The translations under genes were made by a program, and so were the position numbers. From Paralvinella palmiformis (Eukaryota > Annelida > Polychaeta > Terebellida > Alvinellidae): 64,000 nt of DNA. Below the pieces are notes generated by a model that saw nothing but the letters and a program-made list of their open reading frames with translations, had not been told where the DNA came from and searched no databases. The stretch spans positions 430,001 to 494,000 of the forward strand of contig JAODUP010000272.1 in the NCBI GenBank assembly GCA_025642065.1, written 5' to 3'. This document shows positions 37,529-49,500 of the stretch, piece by piece. Position 1 is the stretch's first letter. The number at the start of each line of letters is the position of its first letter.

Positions 37529-38491
37529 ATGTGCGTGCATGTGTGCGTTCGCGCGTGCGCGTGCGTGCGCGCCCGTGATTAATTCAGCCTAAATCTTATT
37601 TCTAAACCGTTTCAGTAAAACCTCCGTACGACATCGAGCAAACGACGATTGATGTCATTCTAATTAAAAATATTCACGACATTCACGAACACCAAACTGA
37701 CAATAAAGCGACGCTTGACGTCTGCGAGGCTCACCGATTAACGAGCACGGATTATTCCGAATACGAATGTAATTTTGTTATCATCAGGGGTCCAGACGAC
37801 ATTCTCGGCTAACAACAGGCAATCGATTAACCGCTGCCTTTTTAGCCACACTTCACTTAAATCGATGTCCCGGATGACGTCATCGTACCTGGAATTAACG
37901 GTAATAGGAAACCAAAATTAATTATGCAGCTTCGATGTAATCTACGACCCGGTTTACGTAAAAGCATTAATTTTAAGACCCGACCCGAAATATCGGTTTA
38001 AAAAATCTAAATGTTATCTTTATCTGTTGAAGATGCGTGTGCTTATTTATTCCCCTCCGCTTCTCCCCCCACCGTAATGAGTTGACTATGATTTCGTACA
38101 ATAAGGACCGATTCAGCGTTAGATGTACACGTGACTTGTGATGGCTCAGTGGGAAGCGTGGTGAACTACAAATTGAGGGGTTATCGGTGGAAATCAACCG
38201 AATGGCTGTCAATCTTTCGCGTATGATTCATTAGCTGACTCGGCCTTAAAACTAAGTAGCCGATATTGGACGATGATGGGTTATTGCCTCAAATTACGGG
38301 CCGCTGACTGGTATCTTCGAATGGTATACTGCCCGGGACTCGCTCGGATGTACAGGCGCGGGTGTTAAAGTGCGAACGAATAAAACGTGGGACACGTTCG
38401 AGCCAGAATGAATTGTATTTAGAACACACGGAAGTGATTTCAGAATCAAGTTAAAGATAAATTATATAAACAAGTGCAAAATAAATAAGGC

Positions 38492-38528
<37 letters not shown>

Positions 38529-38604
38529 ATATTATTAACAAAGCACCCTTACTAGCAGGAGACATTCAAAGTCGCTGTACAATGATGTCTCGAATAATAT
38601 GTCT

Positions 38605-38765
38605 TTAAAATCCCATTAAGAGATTTAAGCGATGATCACTATTTATCGGTGAAGCAACCTTGAGCAGGTGTGTTTTTAGAACGGATTTAAAATGTTCGAG
38701 AGACCATGAAGACAAAAGAAATACCTTTTCGTGTCGTCGAGAACAATCGGCGAGTCTATACCGGA
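38605..38765 (-). mobile_element. LINE ORF2 C-terminal remnant
   Basis: The minus-strand frame contains SLEHFKSVLKTHLLKVA, the usual end of LINE ORF2 (SFK..LKTHLF). An (AAT)n run at 38493-38527 lies beyond its 3' side and could be part of the tail. Confidence 0.5.
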
Positions 38766-39655
38766 TATCCGTTGTCATGATGCTCTCAGACATTCACACC
38801 GACCACGAACGACTTCCCGTGTAAAGAAAGGCTCCGGAAGAATCGCATACGTTCACCTTCCAAGAAACCAGCAGCCGTCTTACTGACCACACACACGGCC
38901 CGAGCCGACCTACCGAGCTCAGATAGACGGCCTTGCAATACGACTCCGGCTCGCCTGTGGGATGTTTTCATCGAGCAAGCTCTCACGGCGAAGTGTATGA
39001 CTGCACATCGGAGAAGCGAGTTTCGTATTACGGACGCCGCCGTAAGCGGAGGACAAACAAAAGATGTTTTGTGGTGATTTGCCAACTCCTTTGTCACCGC
39101 TCACTTCATGCGAAGCCGGTATTATTACGGCTGATTAACGCCGCTAAATGATAGCAGCGATGTTTACCTTCGATCGGTGTTCGACTCGCGGTGTCCTCTC
39201 GGAGACTGGACAGTTACGGACGTGGGCATAGAATCTCGGGATCCCGACTTTATTTACCAGCTAGAGATAGTTGGGAGTGCGGTGAGTCCACTTCACATGG
39301 TCGTAAGGTTAAGTACGTGCGATGTTCAGAATGAACTAGGATACCTGGTTCATAAGTGGTATCTCCGACAGGTGATAGAATACTTCACTTCTTTACAGAC
39401 ACTTGGATGTACCATAATACCAACTTTAATGTCAGCCCGTCAGAGTACTACCCGTTTACGAGCCACGGTCAATTGCAGCTTCGATTACATTATCGGTTTT
39501 AGGAATACCGACGAGTACAACTCGACCGTAGAACGCCTACCCGTTCGGGTCGTGTCGATGGCACGATGGTTAGTGCGTTGCACTGCAAACATCCTAATTC
39601 CGAGTTTGGTTCCGATTCATATTCCTGTCAACTGAACTCAACAGAACTCAACGGG

Positions 39656-39840
39656 CACCTCAGTGGTCTAGTTGGTAGCGCGTTCGACCACAGATCACTA
39701 CCACCCATGTTCGAATCTCGACGTGGGCATATCTGAAGGGTGTTTCATCTTTGACTTCGCTTCGTTAACTTTGGAGGTCGCTCGTCCCATTTAGCCTACC
39801 ATGTGCACACAAAAGTGGCCACGAAACAACAATCACCACC
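39656..39840 (+). repeat. SINE, family A, near full length
   Basis: AGTGGTCTAGTTGGTAGCGC (A box), GTTCGAATCTC (B box), GGGTGTTTCATCTTTGACTT and ACAAAAGTGGCCACGAAAC occur in order. This is the best full-length reference copy in the window. A second tRNA-like segment lies just upstream at 39555-39640. Confidence 0.8.
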
Positions 39841-40084
39841 TAACTATATACGGCAGAGTTGTTTCCACGAAAATGAAATAGTGTAATAAAATAGCCTTTA
39901 AATAATCCAAAGACTCCAAAAATTTGGTAACTAATTGAAATTTTAAACAAAATCACCCCCCTTCCCTTCAAAGCGATCTTCAATATTGAATTTAATAAAC
40001 AACGCATATTATATCGTTTAGCCTGCGCTCTAGTCAAATCTAGGACCGTCGTGTAGTCGAGATGAAACGTTAGGAAAACATCCC

Positions 40085-40165
40085 CCAAAACAGCTATCAC
40101 TAGGATTAGAACTCTAACCTAGAAGTTTTCGGGACAGTGCTCTATCCTATGTACCATCGAAATGC
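40085..40165 (-). repeat. tRNA-like SINE fragment
   Basis: AGGATTAGAACTCTAACCT followed by GTGCTCTATCCTATGTACCAT reads on the minus strand as a degenerate tRNA head with B box. Its family is uncertain. Confidence 0.35.
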
Positions 40166-40229
40166 TCCGTTAGCACCGAAAACAACATTAATAATAGTTA
40201 ACTGTAAAGACCAGCAGCATCTAATACAA

Positions 40230-40231
<2 letters not shown>

Positions 40232-40288
<57 letters not shown>

Positions 40289-40365
40289 ACCTGGACTATG
40301 AGTTTATCCAACCCCTTTACTAGTGCCCACTTAATCATTCTCAGGAAATCGCACATAATATATAT

Positions 40366-40425
<60 letters not shown>
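40232..40425. repeat. Twin (AT)n tracts around an 85-bp spacer
   Basis: Two AT runs of about 50 bases each flank a short unique spacer. They can pair with each other. Confidence 0.9.
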
Positions 40426-40426
<1 letters not shown>

Positions 40427-41001
40427 TTGCTAGCACCATCCACCCTTCTATCATATCACATATAATATCAGACATGCTGGTAACATTGCAATGATAAAGA
40501 AGTCTTCCATAACTTCAGTGCTTCAAATAATAAAAGCGCTAACACTAGAAAAGCTCTAACTTCCAGCATAGAAATATTTACATTTATATAAATAAATGAG
40601 AATATTTTGTTTGTTTGTTTGTTTGTTTGACGAAATAGTCTTAAAAGGCATTGAATGTGACATTGGTTGGGACTATGATTGGGACTATGATGGTTACTCA
40701 TTAAAATTCATTTTTTTTGTTATTATTCTAATATTATTCTATTATTCCCTTATAGTTAATTGGACCGAAGACTCGAGTAGCCCCGCGCGGGATGAAGCTT
40801 TAAAGTCGGCGCGCCTTTTAAACTTGTTATTAATAAGTGTAAAGAGCATTTACTGGAAAGTGTTTTCCCCTTTTTAAAGTTTTCATATAATGTTTGAAGA
40901 CTGAATGTATACGCAGCAATGACGAATTTTTCGCTCTCTTCGCCGATGGTTCCGCAGGAAAACCAATTATTTCACTAATCTTTAATTCTATGAGAAAGAA
41001 T

Positions 41002-41150
41002 TTGTATAAGCTTTCCTTTTCGGCTTTGACTGGGAGAAAGAAACGATAACAAAGCTTCAAATAAAGCAATTTGAATGTATAAGCTTTCCTTTTCTGATTT
41101 GAATAGGAAAAGAAACGATAAATTGGCTTCAAATAAAAGCAATTTGAATG
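41002..41150. repeat. Two-copy tandem repeat, about 73 bp
   Basis: TATAAGCTTTCCTTTTC...AAACGATAA...GCTTCAAATAAA...GCAATTTGAATG occurs twice in direct succession with about 85 percent identity by eye. Confidence 0.8.
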
Positions 41151-41773
41151 GAAAACGACATTTAGATTACATAGGAAATTCTATTTACAGAAATATAAAT
41201 TTTAGTAAACGGTACAGATCAATCATTTGTTGAACGAAGGTCGATTAATTTGTCATTTGAATTTAGTTATTCAAACGATTTTCATCATAATTCATGGCCT
41301 ATTTCCTGAAAATTATTTGGTCCTGTAGAAAAAGCTAAAATATATCCAATATGGCTTATTTCAACTACAATATATCAAAACGTATTATTTACAGAATTTA
41401 TTCTCTTTTCAGTCTCACAATTCGTATATTTCTATTGACGTATTTTGATTACCAAAACCGCTAAAGAATAGATGTACGCAAGAACTTTCGACATCGTATA
41501 GAATAACAAATATAAATCTCATTCCTGTATTTTATATTTAATATAATATATTGTGTGTTTTCCACTTCGGCCGATTCAATCAACTTAGCATACTTTTGGT
41601 GTCTTCGCCAATTATTGTATTAATTGTTACTATCGATATGGCATATGGAACTTACACAGCCATCTTATCTAAGTAAGTTCAGTTTTGAAGACAATGGCGA
41701 ATCTGGTTTTTAGCCTGCACATATATGTACACATGTATGTATGAATAAATGCATTTAAAATGCAAATATTGAT

Positions 41774-41862
41774 GATGATGATGATGATGATGATGATTGG
41801 TGTTTTATGGCCACGGTAGTCTAAATGGGCCGAGCGACATTCAAAGGGTAATGAAGCGAAAC
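41774..41862 (-). repeat. SINE, family A, 3' fragment
   Basis: The (GATGAT)n tail, TTTTATGGCCACGGTAGTCT and AAATGGGCCGAGCGAC match the family A 3' part on the minus strand. The tRNA head is missing. Confidence 0.6.
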
Positions 41863-42466
41863 GAGCTTATATAGTGATCTTATGATAACTTACATTGACT
41901 TTATTTTATGTAATATGATTTTAATACAATTCACCTTCCTACACGTAAACATATATTTTGTTTATTTACATACAATAACTATTTTACAATACAAAATGTG
42001 TCGAGTTAGGACGTCATGAAATTAGTCAAATGGTTCCTGATCGAGCGAATCAGAAGAAAATATCTAAACCGATTTAATTTTTCAATCACAGTACACAAAG
42101 CACATTAAAAGGTAAAATTAAACGGGAATATTAAGAGAGATCTGGTGTAATTCGCGAACCTGGTAGATTTCTTTTGTTTTTTTCTTCTAAATAGGATACA
42201 ACAGAAGCTACTATATTATTGATAATCGAGATATATAATTCACTTAAAACTATGTATTGTTTGTACAATAAATTGTTTACCAGATTGACAATACTACTCC
42301 CTCTCAGAGACTTGCTGAAATGAGCTAATGATGGCAAAATAGCAATTAGCATTTATATCCGCTCTCATCAATATACTTCTTGTGAGAATAATGACTGCGG
42401 AATTTTATGATCAAGCTTGAAATTTACAAGAATTTATAATTAAGGCGAAGTGAAAGATGAAACATC

Positions 42467-42510
<44 letters not shown>

Positions 42511-42544
42511 TAATACTACCCAGCAAACACGTAACATTTTAAAA

Positions 42545-42895
42545 TCATTTTATCGTTATACAAATGACATTTCCAATAAGCCATTTTAAAAGCATTATAT
42601 ATAGGTTATGCAAATAAAACTTTCAATAAAGCATTCTATATAGGTTATGCAAATAACATTTTTAAATAATACATTTTTTTAAATATTTTAAAACATTGTA
42701 TGCAAATAACATTTTCAATTAAAAAATTAAATATTTAAAAACGTTATATATAGGTTATGCAAATAACATTTTCAATAAAACATTAAACAAATTTTTTAAA
42801 CATTATATATAGGTTATGCAAATAGCATTTTCAATAAAACATTTTAAATTTTTTTTTAAACATTATATATATTATATTATGCAAATAGCATGTGT
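42545..42895. repeat. Degenerate 60-bp array with octamer motifs
   Basis: About six to seven imperfect units share GGTTATGCAAATAACATTTT and TCAATAAAACATT. Six of them contain ATGCAAAT, the POU-factor octamer. The array ends about 490 bp upstream of the start codon of the F-box/actin-related gene. It may be plain AT-rich satellite or a regulatory cluster. Confidence 0.7.
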
Positions 42896-43384
42896 ATTTG
42901 ATATCCAGAAGAGAACAACATGCTAATTAAATGGTCGTGTTTTTTAAAAGTTGCAAATACTACAAATAATTATACTCGTTTTGTTAATTATTTATCTGCT
43001 CCGAAATGATAACTAGTTATCCACGTATTTAAAACAGATATCGATAGATACATAGATAGATATTTGAAACTATGTCATACATCAGTATCTAAATGTGAAT
43101 AATTCATAACTCAAATAAATTAATCATATTAATGATACAGTCTGTGGTTACACTGAAGAAATAGTCTGTGCGTTGGTGCAACCCAAGTACAGTTATACAT
43201 TAACAGGTCAATGGCATAAGTCTATATTACATGAAGTAATATCACATGAACGTCCAAGTGTGAGTGTGTGTGTTCAAGAAATGTAACATAAATCAAAAGA
43301 ACGAAACCGAATACGGTCGGGTTGTATTGGTAAATAGAACTGTCGTATTATTATCCGATAATGTGAAAAATTATAATAAACAAT

Positions 43385-43521
43385 ATGGAGGAGGGCGATT
43401 TTGTTTCGTTGCCAGAAGATATTTTGTTAATAATATTTGCATATTGTGACGTGCAATCCCTGCTTACACTATCAAATACTTGTAAACGATTCTACAATTG
43501 TATGGATAAAGAGAGTTTTTG
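43385..43521 (+). other. F-box exon (exon 1 of the F-box/ARP gene)
   Basis: This 137-nt exon is easily missed because the open frame is short and starts inside another frame. It encodes an almost complete F-box (about 40 residues: Leu-Pro start, hydrophobic core, Cys-Lys-Arg-Phe helix). It ends TTTTG|GTAAGA in phase 2. The next exon begins with G after TTTCAG, which completes Trp, the conserved residue that closes an F-box. Confidence 0.85.
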
Positions 43522-46500
43522 GTAAGACAGTAAATAAGCTCACTCTTAAAATAGACTATAGTCTACTAACTACTGAGCGATAATAAGTGAGCTTGTCTTT
43601 ATTGATTTGATTGGTTGGTATCTTTCGTTTCATGATCTATGATAATGAAACAGGGACATCACACGAAAGTATGAGCACTTATTTCCAGTGTGGTACCTTT
43701 CTTATTGACTGGTTGAATGACTATTTTATTTATAATTCCCCCCTCACTAACACTACTACTCCCAGACACGGAGGAACAGTACAGAAATATCGGAGACGAA
43801 ATACTCCGAACACGAGGGTGGTCACTACCAGAGTATATTACGTCCTATGGGCAGCTTTAACACCCCTCCCCCCTTTTTATAAATTCAGTAGAGATGACAC
43901 CGTAAATCCATCTCTTGGTACTAAGACTAAGTGCAATGCCAATGTGTTTAACGGCTAGACCACTGGATTATTGACTATTCACCCTATGTTGCAATATCAC
44001 CACTCCAAGATGACTGCTAACTTTTGCCCAATTTTGGAGAAACATTTTATTTTCCACACAAACACTGAGGTAACATTTATGTTTAAGTCAACAAATGATT
44101 AAACAATTACTGGGAACATTTATGAAATAAACAGTTGCATGTAATCTAAAGGATGGTGCAAAACAAGGTGAATATGTGGATTCCCTATTATCCCCCACCC
44201 CAATAGTGCCCTTGTCTGGCTTGACAGTCCACATATAACGAGGGGGTACAGATTGGGACAAATAAGTTAGCCTTATCAAATGTTAGTGGCCCTGAAAGGG
44301 GAGTGGAGTGACCAGTGAGCCATGGGGTGCTACAGGGTTCGCACAGGTCCTTGAAAATTTGGATTTCAGACTTGGAAAGTCCTGGAATTTTTGTAGAGGT
44401 TCTTGAAAGTCCTGGAATTTGGACGTATAGATTTATATTTCTAATCATAAGCATACATTAATTCAGTCATTACACTTCTTCCAAAATATGGGTGTATTTT
44501 TTGCGTGTTAAGAGATCATGAATTCATTGAAAAGGTCCTTGAATTTGACATTGGAAAGTCCTGGAATCTGAGATGTCAAAATGTGTATAAACCCGTCCCC
44601 TTGAGAACATTTTGGATTGATGAGTAATTCTCAGTTATATTTCAAGTAATATGAGGTCTTTTCAGGAGAGATTTGTGAACCAACCACCATGGTGACAGGT
44701 GGCAAAATAACATAATCTACCCCCCCAACAAGAACAAAACTCAATAAAGAAAATGTACATGCCTGACTGTCAGATAAAAAAAGTACAATAATAATACAGA
44801 TTACATATAAATTTTCAAAAGTCTATCAATTAATTCCTCCTCCAAATTCAAGTAAACATCCAACTTCAAACCACCGTCATTATGCCTATTATTCCCCATC
44901 CCAGCATCCTCCACCTCATCTACATCTGGAACCTGGGGACTAAGATCCTCCTGAAGGTTAGGTTGCTCTACAGGGCCAGATTTAGGCCTCAAGAGGCCCC
45001 TGGGTTAATAGAATTTAGGGCCCCTTCATTACTTATGTTCACCCTGTGTCTAAAAACAAATATATTCTAGGGCCCCATTGAATTTAAAGGACCCACTCCA
45101 ACTAGAGGAAGCTATAAAGTCAGACTATATTCATCTCCGTCATTTGAAGTTGTCAGCCACATTAGAAACTGCCATTTTGGTAATTATTAATATATAATAT
45201 GATAACCACAGTTTTCCAGCTTTCTACATAGCCAAGAATCCTTATCTGTGGTTCGTTTTCTCGTATTTCCTTTGGATATCAAAAATTTCAACCTTCATCT
45301 TGGCTTTTTTGGTGGGCAGTGGTGAACAATTCAGAAAATGCAAGATTTTTCGACAATTTGATAACATAATCCGAACCTGTCCAAACACAAGCAAGAAATC
45401 CCATTGGCCGAAAACTTTTTTCCATGCATAAATTATTTGACATAAGCCAATGACTAACACAGAGATTCCACATATGCGAATCGGATGGTTGAAACTTGAA
45501 TCCTGAATTTTACAATCTGGGTTGTAAAATTCTTGAAACTGCCTGAAACACATGGACATCCCAATATCGCATACGCTGCCACTTTGTTCCATTCAGAACA
45601 TTACACATACCGTATGTATGGAATCTCGACTTAACCACAAATCGTATCGCAGTCCGACAGTGTTTTAAATTAAATGGTCACTCTTACCAACAAATAGTCC
45701 CCAGGGTCGAGTTGGCGACTGCTAATTTTCAGCCCTGTATAACAAGTCAACAGGTTCTGGACCCCAACAACCATGTTATAACAGGGCCTGACTGTAATGC
45801 TTATATAGTTATAGGTCTATGATTATTACTTTCAGGAAAAAGAAGTTTCTTTTGCTGTTCAAGGAGTTGGGTTCTTTACCAAAGGATAAGCCTCATATGG
45901 GATACAAATCAGCATGTTTAAGATTCTCTGCCATATTTAATGATCTCAGATTTAGCATCTGGGCTGATTGTGTCAGGTGTCACAACATATTTTGTTCCTC
46001 ACTGTGCATACAAGACAGCGACGAAGTGATCATATTCGACTTCGGTAGCAAAACAACATGGTTCAAGTATGCCAGTGACAGTACTGGACAGCTTAGCATG
46101 CACCCTACAGTGGTACCACCACCTGCGAAGTTGGTCAGCGGTGGAGCCGATGACAGAAGCGATGGCATTGACATCTATCAGGGCTGTCCTGTTTGTTGTA
46201 GAATGTTCCAGAACCGATCGCTGCCCATCGCTAGCCTCGAGCATGACAACAAGACGGATGCACTCAAAACAGAGCACATCTCTTCGCGGAGACTGACGTC
46301 GGCCTTCTCCAGGCTTGCAATGAGACATTTTCCATCGTGTTTTGACTCAGCAGAAATAACCGACAGTGTTATGTCACTGGCTGCTGGGCTGTCACCATCT
46401 GGCTCCAGTGCCGTAGGCATGGCCTCCAGTAGCACCAGTTGTCCTTCCTCGGATTCAAATACAAACCAAACCGTACTTGATCATGCTCTAGAACTTGATG

Positions 46501-49500
46501 AGTCATCACAGAAGTCTACTGCAGCACCATCTGTAACTGGAGAGAGGATACCAGAATCAGCTTTAGATGATAATCCTTCGGATCCCTCAAACGTTGAGGA
46601 CTCTACCGTTGTCGATGATGTGGTGTCCACGTACAAGTTCCTAATCATGCACATGCTGAAAAGAAATCCCTTTTTTCAAGCACGTTATATACCCTTCGTC
46701 GTGTGTGAGCCAACAAACTGCTCCCACGAGATGAAAGTTCAGCTTCTGCAGTTTCTTTTTGTTGAGACTAAAGTACCTGGGTAAGCAATGGAGTTTTTTA
46801 ATTCCAATTTTTAGGTATTAAAATCATTATCAGTGTCACATTATGAAAGAGCAAAGTGTCTGTCCAGAATACCTTTGCCAATATATCTTAATGCATAGAG
46901 ACCTATATATTATAATGTGTTCAACATAGATAGGATTTATCATATCTTACTCGGACTATCTTCGTTTGGAACTCACCAGTCCTTTTTTGTGCTAATTTGA
47001 CTCTGAGAACTGCCCACAAGTTGTGCTGTCAAAGTAACAAATAATGTGTTGTGGGCACAACACATTATTTGTTACTTTGACAGCATTCTCATTTGTGTAT
47101 GCATACAAGGAGCTGATAATAGTAATACGCAAGTTCCTGAGCAATTCAAAACAGACAGTACTATTGCGTATTATATTAAACTTTTTCATACTCTCACCAA
47201 TGGCTTTATTATTATGATCCATTATTCTGATTGCATATATATGAACCATTTCTGGGATTAGTTGGACAGAAAATACAGACTGTAAGTTATGTTCTGCAGT
47301 CTTATCAGCTAAATACAAAAATTTCATTGAATCAGCGCAAGCATGCATAACAGGAATAGATCAATAAAGTTGCCATATGAAAATATAATTGGTGATACAA
47401 AAATAGTGCTGCTTCTACTAGTTGTAGCAGAAACCTGTACATCATTTGGGTCTGTTTGGATATAGTTTTGCCTGATATTATTGTTCTGAATTAGCGATAA
47501 ATCCAATGATATCATTTCATGGAAAACCATTTGTCAGAGGCCAGTAAGATTATTTTGATGCAAAGTATGTTACATGCAGTGATTATGTGTGTCCAACCAT
47601 CAGTGGTGAAGGGCCTTGGGAAATTTGGTGTTTGGTGGCAAAAAGGCTTCACTGGTGAAAGCCCCTGGTGTCTAAATGGAAACAGGACATCAACACCTTT
47701 GTTATAAAGGGTTTTAAAGATGACCGGGCCCATAGGGGTATTGAATTAATCTTTGATGACAATATTTTACATAACGCGTGTACGGTAGTCAACTGGACAT
47801 GGCTACTTGACAATGACAGTGCCTGATGTGCAGAAAATAGATAAGTAGAAAGGTGATGATCAGCAAAGATGATCACAAGGAAGGGTCTGAAACTGTTGAA
47901 AGGATCTTGTATATTATATTACAGATTAGAAAAGGATATTCTGAAACGTATTTTCCTTTTAAATTCAAATTTGATCAGCCGGAAATGTGTTGTTAAAAAT
48001 TGTGACACCACCCTGATGAATCATTACACCCTTATGTGCAACTCAGACCAGTGTCATTTATATTATGTCTGAGCTGTTTGTGTTTTACTGTTTGAAATCA
48101 TTTCGAGACAAAATAAAATAATTATTTCTTCGCAGTGTATGCTATATTCCCAAACCTGTGGCGACGGCGTTGTATTCTGGTCTGGATAACTGTCTAGTTA
48201 TTGACAGCGGTGCAAACAATACAGTTGTCTCGGCAGTCGTGGATCAGATGGTCTTGAACCACTGCGTACGAAGAAAGACAGTTGGTGGAACTTTCTTAAC
48301 GCAACGTTTGCAGGAGTGCATCAGCATAAAAGATGCTGAATTTCAGGTAAGTTAATTAAAAGGTTATTACACAGACTATATTATATATTAAAACCCGGCC
48401 TAATAAACCATTAATATTGTCTGAAGGGATTACTAAACTCGGATGAAGTCACATAAGATAGAGTTTCTTCCTTCTAGATTTAGAGTTCATACAATCATAT
48501 CTTTCATGTTGTTCAATGCATGATATAGTTGGAATTAGTTGCCATCTTTTAAGACATACCTGTATTTCACAGCACACTGAGGTATGCCAAATAACATTAA
48601 CATGCACCTACAAAAATTATGAATAATGAAAAACTCTGTATCATCTCTTCATAATTCCAAATATTCCTTATGCATTTTATACAAGAATGTGACTGGTTGG
48701 AATACAATGGTAATAGGTGGAAATTAGTGACAAGCAGAACCAACATACAGTAACATCTTTATTTGCTGTCTGACTATTTTCTATTTATCAATTTCACACA
48801 AAATTAATAAATTTTGGTTCTGGTTCAGGAACTTGCTGTTCAGTTTGGAGTCAAGAATCGTATAAAAAAAATCAGATTGCAATTCAGTCCATTTTGTTCT
48901 CTCATTCGATGCGGTCTGCTGTAATATACTAATTATTCCCACCAGTCTACTGGTTAATGTGTGTGACATTGCATTGAATGGGAACTTATGACGGTTAGAT
49001 TCGACTAATAATCCTATTGTCGCTGGTTATTCGCATTCAGTTATTGTTCTGTTAAAAAAGAGCCAGATATGATGATGATGATATGTTGGCATAAATTTGC
49101 CTCACTGATGCAAGAGTGCTATTTTTATGGAGCAATGAATAATTGGTGGATGTCTTTCTTTCTCACAGGTAGATGTGGCCAACCTAGACTCTTCGCAGGT
49201 GAAGCGTGAATGTCGCATCGCTTATTGTATAGAAAGTGAGAGCAGGAAAACAAGAACACAGAGTACTATACACGTTAAAGGATATAGGTATTGTGGAGCT
49301 GTTGTGTAGAATAATTTAAATCCCTTTCAGAGTTGAATTTTCTATCAGTAAAGCTTATCCTTTGATTTTATGTGAAGATGATTTTTGAACTGGACAATGG
49401 CCTAAACTTGTCTGTAACTATTCTGGACACTTCTTGGATATAGATATGTGTGTTACAGTTAATCTGTATAATCAGGTATTATGTATATTACCTGAAATTT

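Noticed and set aside
38786..39104. Overlapping frames on both strands near 39 kb
   Set aside because: No domain, no matching splice partners and no supporting composition beyond moderate GC.
39177..39635. 152-codon plus-strand frame
   Set aside because: No recognisable motif. It runs into a tRNA-like repeat at its 3' end, and I cannot tell it from chance.
45999..46435. Minus-strand frames over the second exon of the F-box/ARP gene
   Set aside because: The plus-strand frame has the actin motifs and phase-consistent splice sites; the antisense frames have neither.
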